From Oscillospiraceae bacterium (lineage in GTDB: Bacteria > Bacillota_A > Clostridia > Oscillospirales > Ruminococcaceae): 12,515 nucleotides of DNA. Below the pieces are notes generated by a model. It saw nothing but the letters and a program-made list of their open reading frames with translations. It was not told the DNA's origin and searched no databases. Shown here piece after piece: positions 1 to 5,717 of the stretch. Made by a program: the position numbers and the translations under genes. Numbering within the stretch: the stretch's first letter is position 1; the number at the start of each line of letters is the position of its first letter. The stretch spans positions 1 to 12,515 of the forward strand of contig JAFPQL010000182.1 in assembly GCA_017414145.1 (NCBI GenBank), read 5' to 3'.

Positions 1-113
1 GGACGACGCACCCGCTGCGGCAGTCAGCTGCATTGACAGCACGGAAGCATAACCGGACGGGACTTTTTTCGCGGCGGAACCTGTCCGGTATCCTTTACAG
101 GTTCGCCGCACAC
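1..113. other. Left-edge non-coding stretch, possible tail of an upstream gene
   Basis: No complete gene is visible here. One plus-strand frame (codons starting at base 2) is open from the window edge to a TAA at 50-52, encoding about 16 residues (DDAPAAAVSCIDSTEA). This could be the C-terminus of a truncated upstream gene but is too short to identify. A T-run at 63-68 follows it without a convincing hairpin in front. The rest is the leader of the response-regulator gene, with a strong inverted repeat listed separately. No sigma-A promoter with correct spacing was found, so the two-component operon is probably transcribed from outside the window. Confidence 0.25.
71..109 (+). promoter_or_regulatory. 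Leader hairpin just upstream of the response-regulator ribosome site
   Basis: The left arm GCGGCGGAACCTGT (71-84) pairs with ACAGGTTCGCCGC (97-109) over 13 base pairs with one bulged G; the loop is 12 bases. The hairpin ends five bases before the GGAGG ribosome site at 114-118. There is no T-run after the hairpin on plus. On minus, the sequence following the stem is an A-run, so it is not an intrinsic terminator on either strand. It may affect translation or mRNA stability of the two-component operon; that role is inferred from position only. Confidence 0.45.
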
Positions 114-123
114 GGAGGCAGAG

Positions 124-813
124 ATGGAAAAACTGATTTACGCGGCCGACGACGAGCAGGATATTCTCGATGTCATGCGCGAATTTCTCGAAAATGCGGG
201 ATTTGCCGTCCGGACATTTCCGACGGGCGACGCACTCTATGCGGCATTTCAGGAGCAGCCCTGCGATCTTGTCGTGCTGGATATCATGATGCCGGGGACG
301 GACGGGCTGACGGTCTGCAAGAATCTGCGCGCCGTCTCTGCGGTCCCGATTGTGATTCTGACCGCGAGGGAGAGCGAGACCGACCATATGCGCGGGTTTC
401 TGCTCGGCGGCGACGATTATCTCATCAAGCCGTTTTCTCCGTCTCTGCTGGTCGTGCGGATCAAGGCGCTGCTGCGCCGCATGGAAATGATACAGGCGGT
501 TCCGCAGACCGTCCGGTACGGCGATCTGGTCTGCTCGGAAGCGGAGCACGCCGTCACCTGCGGGGCTGTACCGGTCGGTCTGACCATGACGGAATTTGCG
601 CTGCTGAGCTGTCTGCTGCACCATGCGGGCAGTGCCGTGTCCCGCGATACGCTGCTCAACACCGTCTGGGGCATCGACAGCGAGGACATCGAGACGAGAG
701 TGACAGACGAGACGGTCCGGCGGATCCGGAAGAAGCTGAAATCCGCAGGCAGCCGTGTGAAAATTGCGGCAGTCTGGGGCTACGGTTACCGGCTGGAGGC
801 GGAGCATGAATAA
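124..813 (+). CDS. OmpR/PhoB-family response regulator
   Basis: A 229-residue DNA-binding response regulator that would be phosphorylated by the kinase encoded immediately downstream. The receiver domain (about 3-118) has the acidic pair D9/D10, phospho-acceptor D53 in VLDIMMPG, switch residue T80 and conserved K102 in IKPFSP. The winged-helix output domain (about 130-225) shows LTMTEFALL, the recognition-helix region VRRIRKKL and the terminal WGYGYRL hairpin. Length and domain order are standard for the family. The ATG at 124 is chosen because GGAGG at 114-118 lies five bases upstream and the receiver beta-1 strand begins right after it. Its stop overlaps the kinase start by 8 bases, implying translational coupling. 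Regulated genes and signal cannot be told from sequence; the convergent transglutaminase genes are a possible but unsupported target. Confidence 0.95.
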   Translation: MEKLIYAADDEQDILDVMREFLENAGFAVRTFPTGDALYAAFQEQPCDLVVLDIMMPGTDGLTVCKNLRAVSAVPIVILTARESETDHMRGFLLGGDDYLIKPFSPSLLVVRIKALLRRMEMIQAVPQTVRYGDLVCSEAEHAVTCGAVPVGLTMTEFALLSCLLHHAGSAVSRDTLLNTVWGIDSEDIETRVTDETVRRIRKKLKSAGSRVKIAAVWGYGYRLEAEHE

Positions 814-2029
814 AATCCGATTCCGTATCGCGGTGCTGGTCGGCGGCTCCGTGCTGCTGACGCTGCTGATTATCATGGCGGCGTTCAATCTGATTGTCAG
901 AAGCCGCATCCGGCGCAATGCCGACACCGCGCTGCATCACATCTTTGCCGTCGATGAGGAGAAGCCTGTCCTGCTCTACGCGCCGGAGACGGTGATTGTG
1001 TTTGACGGGGACAGCGGCGGAGAGAACGGTCAGGTGTATTCGCAGAAGGAGCTGGACATCATGGCGTGGTGCGAGCAGCATCAGCCGGCGGACACGACAG
1101 AGGCGGTCATCGGCGGGAACGCCTACTGCCTGCTCAGACTGACGCCGGCGGATTTCCCCGAAGACGGCGTGATGGAATGGGGCAGATACCGGAGAATTCA
1201 GGGCGAAGAAAGCGTCTATTCCATTGATCTTTCCGGCATTTCCCTGGGCAGCGGCGGCCTTTCCAGTGTGATCGGCTATGTGGACATCACGGGCGAACTC
1301 GATATGATCCGCCAGATCAATCTGGTGTTTTTGGCGGCCGCGCTGCTGATCGGGCTGTTCGGCAGTACCTTCGGCTATTTCATCGGCAGGCGGCTGGAGC
1401 AGAATCAGCTCATACAGAAGCGCTTTTTCGAGAATACCTCGCACGAGCTGAAAACACCGCTGACCTCGATCCGCGGCTATGCGGAGGGCATTCAGAAGGG
1501 TGTCATCACGGACTATCAGAAGACCGGCAGCGTGATTGCGGCGCAGACGGAGAAGATGAGCAGTCTGATTGAGGAGATTCTCTGTCTGGCGAAGGTGGAG
1601 GGCGGCGCCGTGAAGCCGGAGCGGGAGACCGTGGATGTTCCGGCGTTTTTGCAGGACTGCCTGATGCCCTTTGAGGGGACGGTTCTGAGCCGCGGACTGA
1701 CGGTCCGGCTGGCGCTGGAGCCGATGACCGTGCAGGCGGATCCGGACAGGCTCGGTCACGCGGTGACCAATCTGCTGACGAATGCGCTGAAATATGCCCG
1801 CAGTGAGATTGCGGTTTCCTGCGGGAACGGCACGGTCACGATCCGGAACGACTGCGAGGAGCTGACCGACGACACGCTCCGGCATCTGTTTGAGCGCTTT
1901 TATACGGGACGCGGCGGCAATACCGGCATCGGGCTGTCGCTTGCAAAGGAACTGATTGAGCTGCACGGCTGGAAGATTACGGCGGAGCGCACGGAAAACG
2001 GCATCTGCTTTGTGATCCGGTGCAGCTGA
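806..2029 (+). CDS. Membrane sensor histidine kinase without HAMP domain
   Basis: A 407-residue sensor kinase, partner of the upstream regulator. It has a first membrane helix (about 7-31), an extracytoplasmic sensor segment of about 140 residues, and a second helix (about 173-193). The dimerisation/phospho-acceptor H box is FFENTSHELKTPLTSIRGYA with H213, and the HATPase domain shows the N box TNLLTNALKYA (N322/N326), LFERFYTG and the G2 box GNTGIGLSLAK (about 371-381). The first glycine box is degenerate (RNDCEEL), as in several Firmicutes kinases. Only about 19 residues separate helix 2 from the H box, so no HAMP linker fits. The frame is open upstream to 764, but the ATG at 806 has GGAGG at 795-799 and is directly followed by the first membrane helix. 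The sensor segment matches no family I recognise, so the signal is unknown. Confidence 0.93.
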   Translation: MNKIRFRIAVLVGGSVLLTLLIIMAAFNLIVRSRIRRNADTALHHIFAVDEEKPVLLYAPETVIVFDGDSGGENGQVYSQKELDIMAWCEQHQPADTTEAVIGGNAYCLLRLTPADFPEDGVMEWGRYRRIQGEESVYSIDLSGISLGSGGLSSVIGYVDITGELDMIRQINLVFLAAALLIGLFGSTFGYFIGRRLEQNQLIQKRFFENTSHELKTPLTSIRGYAEGIQKGVITDYQKTGSVIAAQTEKMSSLIEEILCLAKVEGGAVKPERETVDVPAFLQDCLMPFEGTVLSRGLTVRLALEPMTVQADPDRLGHAVTNLLTNALKYARSEIAVSCGNGTVTIRNDCEELTDDTLRHLFERFYTGRGGNTGIGLSLAKELIELHGWKITAERTENGICFVIRCS

Positions 2030-2100
2030 CACACCGGCATGAGATATCAGGAATTGCTTTAAGATCATCAGAAATGAGCCGGCGATACCGGCAGCCGTAT

Positions 2101-2148
2101 CATAACACAAAAGACCGGCGCCGCCAGATTTTTCACTGGCGGCGCCGG
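2101..2148 (-). terminator. Intrinsic terminator of the LRR-transglutaminase genes
   Basis: A perfect 13-bp stem, CCGGCGCCGCCAG (2115-2127) with CTGGCGGCGCCGG (2136-2148), and an 8-base loop. Read on the minus strand, the stem is followed by TCTTTTGTGTT, a U-rich tail. It lies about 80 bases after the stop codon of the minus-strand gene ending at 2227. On the plus strand no T-run follows, so the sequence supports termination of the leftward transcripts; it could still help stop the convergent kinase transcript. Confidence 0.8.
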
Positions 2149-2171
2149 CCGTATCCAAATAGCGGTTTGTC

Positions 2172-2211
2172 CCGCGGGTGTCTCAGAAGCAGTCAGCCGC
2201 GGATGTTTTTT
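2172..2211 (+). terminator. Weak candidate terminator for the two-component operon
   Basis: CCGCGG at 2172-2177 can pair with CCGCGG at 2197-2202 across a 19-base loop; the second arm is followed by ATG and six Ts (2206-2211). It is 140 bases after the kinase stop on the same strand. The stem is only 6 bp and each arm is also self-palindromic, so this is a tentative call. Confidence 0.25.
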
Positions 2212-2226
2212 GGGGGGCGCTGAGCA

Positions 2227-3702
2227 TCAGCCCCAGACGCCGTGGTGTTCGCTGTGCATGATGGAAAGCACCTGCGGCAGCAGTTCGTTCAGATCAACAC
2301 TGTAGTCGAAATACCGTCCGCAGAGCATCGAATGCGCCAGCATATCCTCCCAGTAGTCTGTGCCGAATGCCGTGCCGTCCAGATCAAAGTCATTGTCCAG
2401 CATACCGTCGTGATTGCTGTCATCGAACGACGCGGTGCAGAGCGTCAGATAATTCGTGCTGCCCGCACTGTATTCGTCCAGCAGCGGGTGCTCACTGAGC
2501 GTGGGCTGCGTCATGACCGGCGATGCCTGACCCGATCCGTGCTCCGCGATCATATCCGCGTGGCTCTTGAGGAAATAGGTGTATGTTGTTGAGTAAGGAT
2601 TGCCGTAGGTGTTGTCAATGATCGTGCCGCCCGAATAGATAATCGGGTCGTCCCATGTCACATCGACCTGATAGTAGCTGCCATCGACCTTGACCACATT
2701 CCACGCGTGATTGGCGGTGTTCACACGGTAAGACTCGATCTTGGCAGCCGTCAGCAGCATGGTGTATGCCTTGGCATATCCGTCGCAGACCGCCTCGCCG
2801 ATGCCCGCGCCGCGGACATTGTACGCATAGCTCAGGAAGATCGCGGACGCCACATGGTTTTCCATATCGCCGGTGCGCTCGCTGCCGTTGCTGTCCTCAT
2901 ATTCGCAGTGACGGACGAGCCAGTCGTGGAGCTGCCGCGCCTTCTGTGCATCGGTCATCCAGTCACCCGGCTGATTTTCCGGGCCGTCCGGGTCGTAGCT
3001 GGTTTCCGTCTTTACGATGTACTTGCAGAGATCGGTGCAGTAGTCATTGACAAACTTGACATCAATGCTGCGGCTGAAATGATTGCGGATTGCCGTTTCG
3101 GCAGACGAATTCAGAACCGGATACTGATAACCGCTGCTGTCGGTCTGATGTGAAACGACCGTGACGCCGTTGACCTTGGAAAGCGACGGGCAGTTGACAA
3201 AAGCGCACTCGCTCGGTTTGGTTTTGGAGCTGGCGGATGCCTGCACATTGGTCAGGGCGGCGCAGTTCCAGAAGGAGCACCAGTCCAGCACGGCCGCGCC
3301 GTTGATCTTCACCGATGCGAGCGAGGAGCAGTATGCAAAGGCGTACGGATCGACGGCAGTGACGCTTGCGGGCAGTGTGATGCTCGTCAGATCCGAACCG
3401 TAAAAGGCGTATAAGCCGATGGATTTGACAGTGCCCGGAATCGTAACCGAGGTCACATTCTCAAACAGGAATGCGTCCTCACCGATCGCGGTGACCTTGT
3501 GGCCGTCGAGATACGACGGGATGGACGGCGTGCTGCTGCTGCCGGTATACCCGGTGACGGTTGCCTCGTTTGTGGTGCTGTTGTAGGTGTACCGGAATCC
3601 GTTGCTCTCTGCCGCGTCAGCGGAAATGCCTGCGGAGAGTGCGGCTGCGGCGATGCCGAGAACTGCCGCCGCCAGCCATTTGATGTGTTTGCTGTGTTTC
3701 AT
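2227..3702 (-). CDS. Secreted BspA-like LRR / transglutaminase-like protein with C-terminal calcium loops (copy 2)
   Basis: A 491-residue exported protein. A signal peptide (1 to about 30: basic MKHSKHIKW, hydrophobic core, ADA cleavage site) is followed by a FRYTYN/TGYTG lead-in and BspA-like repeats (LRR_5 type, about 60-180; repeated ITLPASV, AFAYCSSLASVKI units). A transglutaminase-like domain (about 255-355) carries C306 in GEAVCDGYAKAY, H332 in NHAWNVV and D347 in VDVTWDD. The tail has a calcium-binding DxNxDG (428-433), an EF-hand loop DFDLDGTAFGTD (438-449) and the terminus HHGVWG. The ATG at 3702 has AAGGAGG seven bases upstream (3710-3716) and leads straight into the signal peptide. 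It lies 150 bases after its paralogue and is probably co-transcribed. Such domains may crosslink or cleave proteins; the substrate is unknown. The tail is dockerin-like, but a second calcium half-repeat is not evident. Confidence 0.9.
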   Translation of the reverse strand: MKHSKHIKWLAAAVLGIAAAALSAGISADAAESNGFRYTYNSTTNEATVTGYTGSSSTPSIPSYLDGHKVTAIGEDAFLFENVTSVTIPGTVKSIGLYAFYGSDLTSITLPASVTAVDPYAFAYCSSLASVKINGAAVLDWCSFWNCAALTNVQASASSKTKPSECAFVNCPSLSKVNGVTVVSHQTDSSGYQYPVLNSSAETAIRNHFSRSIDVKFVNDYCTDLCKYIVKTETSYDPDGPENQPGDWMTDAQKARQLHDWLVRHCEYEDSNGSERTGDMENHVASAIFLSYAYNVRGAGIGEAVCDGYAKAYTMLLTAAKIESYRVNTANHAWNVVKVDGSYYQVDVTWDDPIIYSGGTIIDNTYGNPYSTTYTYFLKSHADMIAEHGSGQASPVMTQPTLSEHPLLDEYSAGSTNYLTLCTASFDDSNHDGMLDNDFDLDGTAFGTDYWEDMLAHSMLCGRYFDYSVDLNELLPQVLSIMHSEHHGVWG

Positions 3703-3754
3703 GGGAAATCCTCCTTGTGAAAATGTTGTGAGATAGAATAGGGTATATCAGCCG

Positions 3755-3783
3755 GCTGCTTTCCGGCGCGCACGGAAAGCAGC
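3755..3783 (-). promoter_or_regulatory. Leader hairpin upstream of copy 2
   Basis: An 11-bp perfect stem, GCTGCTTTCCG (3755-3765) with CGGAAAGCAGC (3773-3783), and a 7-base loop, about 53 bases upstream of the start codon of the gene beginning at 3702. There is no T-run on either side, so it is not an intrinsic terminator. A related hairpin precedes the paralogue, and the flanking sequence down to the shared ATCCTCCTT ribosome-site block is recognisably similar. That makes a duplicated, possibly functional leader element more likely than chance. A second short stem, CGGTGC/GCACCG, lies at 3802-3819. Confidence 0.5.
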
Positions 3784-3852
3784 ATGGGCGTTGTGAGGGA
3801 GCGGTGCGGGTCAGCACCGGATTCGGTTTTCAAGATGCTGCGGGATCTGATC

Positions 3853-5244
3853 TCAGCCCCAGAAGCCGTGATGCTGCTGATGCAGCCGGTAGAGCACCTC
3901 CGGGAGCTTGTCATTGATGTTGATGTCGTAGCCGTACTGTCCGCGGAGCTGCTGGCAGGCGAGCAGGTCTTCCCAGTAGTCCGAACCGCCGGCGGTGCCG
4001 TCGAGGTCGAAATCATTGTCGAGGATGCCGTCGCCGTTGCTGTCGGGATAGTCCGTGCAGTTGAGAATTTCGCCGGAGACATTGTCGGTGTAGACGGTGA
4101 GCAGCGGGTGATCGTTCGGATGATTCAGATTGCAGTTGCTGTTCGGGCAGTGCTTGAGGAAATTGTCATACATGGTGCCGTAGGGGGTTCCGTCGGTGTG
4201 GTTATCCCATGTGACATCGGCGTGATAGTAGCTGTCGCCGATTCTGACCAGATTCCACGCGTGGCCGGCGTTTCCGACATGATAGGATTCGATGCCGGCA
4301 GTCGTAAGCAGCATGGTGTACGCCTTGGCAAAGCCGTCGCAGACCGTCTCACCGATGCCCTCTCCGCGGACATTGATCGCGTAGCTGAGGAACACGGAGG
4401 ACGCGACATGGTTTTCGTTGTCGTTCAGCGATTCGCCGTTCAGACGGTCCTCATATTCGCAGTGCCGGACGAGCCAGTCGTGGAGCTGGCGTGCCTTCAG
4501 CGCGTCGTTCATCCACGGGTCTGTTTCGGCGGCGACGATGTATTGGCAGAGCGCGGTGCAGTAGTCATCGACAAAGCCGACCTTGATGCTTCTGCTGAAA
4601 TGATTGCGGACTGCTGTTTCAATCGCGGGATGGATGACCGGATACTGCCGGCCGCTGCTGTCCGTCTGAAACTGCAGCGCCTGTACGCCGTTGACCTCAT
4701 AGAGATTCGGGCAGTTTGAAAACGCCTGGAAATTAAAGCTCTTTCTGGTCCATGAGCTGTCGGAGAGCTGCACGCGGGTCAGGGCGGTGCAGTTTTCAAA
4801 GACGGATGCGCTCAGCTCGGTGGCGCCGTTGATCTTGACAAATGCCAGTGAAGTGCAGTCGGAGAAGGCACGCTGATTGACAAAGGTCATGCTGGCCGGC
4901 AGGCTGATGGCGGTCAGATCGTTGTCGGAGAAGGCGTAGTAGCCGATCTGCCGGATGCCGTTCGGAATATAGGCCGAAACGATGTGCTTGCCCCGGAAGG
5001 CGAAACCGGCAATTTCCGTGACAGCGTAGCCGTTGGCGCTTGCCGGAATCATCAGCACATCGCTGCTGCCGGTATATCCGGTAATGGATGCTTCGCCGGT
5101 CTCCGTGTTGTAGGAGTAGCGGAAGCCGCTGGCGGTGGTGCCGGTGCCGGTTGCCGCCTCAGCGGTGAGGCCGGCGGGAAATGCGGCGGCGGAAAGGATG
5201 AGCATTGCCGATGAAAAGAGTGCGATCAGTGGTTTGTGTTTCAT
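3853..5244 (-). CDS. Secreted BspA-like LRR / transglutaminase-like protein with C-terminal calcium loops (copy 1)
   Basis: A 463-residue paralogue of the protein downstream, with the same architecture. A signal peptide (1 to about 31, LTAEA cleavage region) precedes FRYSYN/TGYTGSS and BspA-like LRR_5 repeats (about 65-185). The transglutaminase-like core (about 245-350) has C302 in GETVCDGFAKAY, H328 in GHAWNLV and D343 in ADVTWD. The tail has DSNGDG (401-406), the EF-hand loop DFDLDGTAGGSD (411-422) and the terminus HHGFWG. The frame is open upstream to 5349, but the ATG at 5244 is chosen for AAGGAGG at 5252-5258 (seven-base spacing) and the immediate signal peptide. It is first in its operon, about 195 bases from a strong promoter. 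Compared with copy 2 it lacks insertions before and after the catalytic domain and has a CPNSNC cysteine pair. Secretion and calcium binding are well supported; the reaction catalysed is not known. Confidence 0.9.
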   Translation of the reverse strand: MKHKPLIALFSSAMLILSAAAFPAGLTAEAATGTGTTASGFRYSYNTETGEASITGYTGSSDVLMIPASANGYAVTEIAGFAFRGKHIVSAYIPNGIRQIGYYAFSDNDLTAISLPASMTFVNQRAFSDCTSLAFVKINGATELSASVFENCTALTRVQLSDSSWTRKSFNFQAFSNCPNLYEVNGVQALQFQTDSSGRQYPVIHPAIETAVRNHFSRSIKVGFVDDYCTALCQYIVAAETDPWMNDALKARQLHDWLVRHCEYEDRLNGESLNDNENHVASSVFLSYAINVRGEGIGETVCDGFAKAYTMLLTTAGIESYHVGNAGHAWNLVRIGDSYYHADVTWDNHTDGTPYGTMYDNFLKHCPNSNCNLNHPNDHPLLTVYTDNVSGEILNCTDYPDSNGDGILDNDFDLDGTAGGSDYWEDLLACQQLRGQYGYDININDKLPEVLYRLHQQHHGFWG

Positions 5245-5281
5245 GAGAAATCCTCCTTGAGAGAAATGTGATATATACCGT

Positions 5282-5309
5282 GCTGCCTTTTCCGCGCATG
5301 AAAGGCTGC
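5282..5309 (-). promoter_or_regulatory. Leader hairpin upstream of copy 1
   Basis: GCTGCCTTT (5282-5290) pairs with AAAGGCTGC (5301-5309) with one internal T-T mismatch and a 10-base loop, about 38 bases upstream of the start at 5244. It corresponds in place and arm sequence to the hairpin before copy 2. The base sequence differs, but a GCTG(C)-T-rich / A-rich-GC(A/T)GC stem is kept in both. Confidence 0.4.
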
Positions 5310-5445
5310 GGGGTACCGTGACGGATGCGGGCGGGCACAGCGGCGGCAAATGATCGCAGCTGCTGTCTTTTCCTGTCCGGGGGTGTGAGCGGTACAGTGC
5401 TTAAAATTATCTTGCAAAATTTGTATTATCCGGATTTCTGCTTAC

Positions 5446-5474
5446 AGTATACAATTTTTATTCAGAAATGTCAA
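5446..5474 (-). promoter_or_regulatory. Sigma-A promoter for the LRR-transglutaminase genes
   Basis: Read on the minus strand: a perfect -35 TTGACA (5474-5469), a 17-base spacer and -10 TATACT (5451-5446), five of six matches to consensus. Transcription should start near 5439, leaving a leader of about 195 bases before the ATG at 5244. No equally good promoter is visible before copy 2, so this one probably serves both paralogues. Confidence 0.8.
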
Positions 5475-5496
5475 GCCCTTTTTCCGAAAAAGTTGA

Positions 5497-5508
5497 ATAT
5501 TGCAATAT
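5497..5508. promoter_or_regulatory. 12-base palindrome, candidate operator
   Basis: ATATTGCAATAT is a perfect palindrome 22 bases upstream of the -35 box of the leftward promoter. A second short inverted pair, CTTTTT/AAAAAG, sits between them (5479-5491). The placement suits an activator or repressor site for the transglutaminase genes, but no regulator can be assigned and a chance palindrome in an AT-rich patch is possible. Confidence 0.3.
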
Positions 5509-5509
5509 C

Positions 5510-5627
5510 GGCGGACGGAACAGCGCCGTCCTCTGCGCAGACCGCAGTCGCGCCGGACGGTGCGGAGGCAGATGTTGCGGCCGGAGAAACCGGTACGGCG
5601 GGACGGATTCTTTCGCGGCATTCTGTC
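5510..5627. other. GC-rich spacer between the divergent promoters
   Basis: This stretch separates the leftward and rightward promoters and holds no gene with a ribosome site. It contains one 6-bp inverted repeat, GGACGG (5513-5518) with CCGTCC (5526-5531). Plus-strand translation is open through it in the peptidase frame, but it lies upstream of the peptidase promoter, so I treat it as non-coding. Nothing else was recognised. Confidence 0.4.
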
Positions 5628-5656
5628 TTGATTTTTCTGCACGGATTTGGTATAAT
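5628..5656 (+). promoter_or_regulatory. Extended -10 sigma-A promoter for the M16C peptidase
   Basis: -35 TTGATT (5628-5633), a 17-base spacer, then TGG plus a perfect TATAAT (5651-5656), giving an extended -10 element. The predicted start near 5663 leaves a leader of about 55 bases before the ATG at 5718. It supports the choice of that internal start over the long upstream open frame. Confidence 0.8.
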
Positions 5657-5717
5657 AACACTGTATGCAATCCATGCGGATTCCCGATTTCTGTATGACC
5701 GAAAAGGAGACTGTGAT

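Noticed and set aside
33..61. TTGACA at 33-38 as a promoter for the two-component operon
   Set aside because: No -10-like hexamer is found 16 to 18 bases downstream; the sequence there is GGACGGG.
656..2158. Long open frame (about 500 codons) opposite the histidine kinase
   Set aside because: It lies antisense to a well-supported kinase, has no ribosome site or recognisable domain, and has the composition expected of a GC-rich shadow frame.
2227..2550. Calling the C-terminal tail a canonical type I dockerin
   Set aside because: The DxNxDG and the full EF-hand loop are only ten residues apart, with no helix between them, and no second calcium half-repeat follows; the tail is only dockerin-like.
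5325..5717. N-terminal extension of the peptidase by 131 codons
   Set aside because: The frame is open, but the extension crosses the TATAAT promoter, has no family similarity, and a good ribosome site precedes the ATG at 5718.
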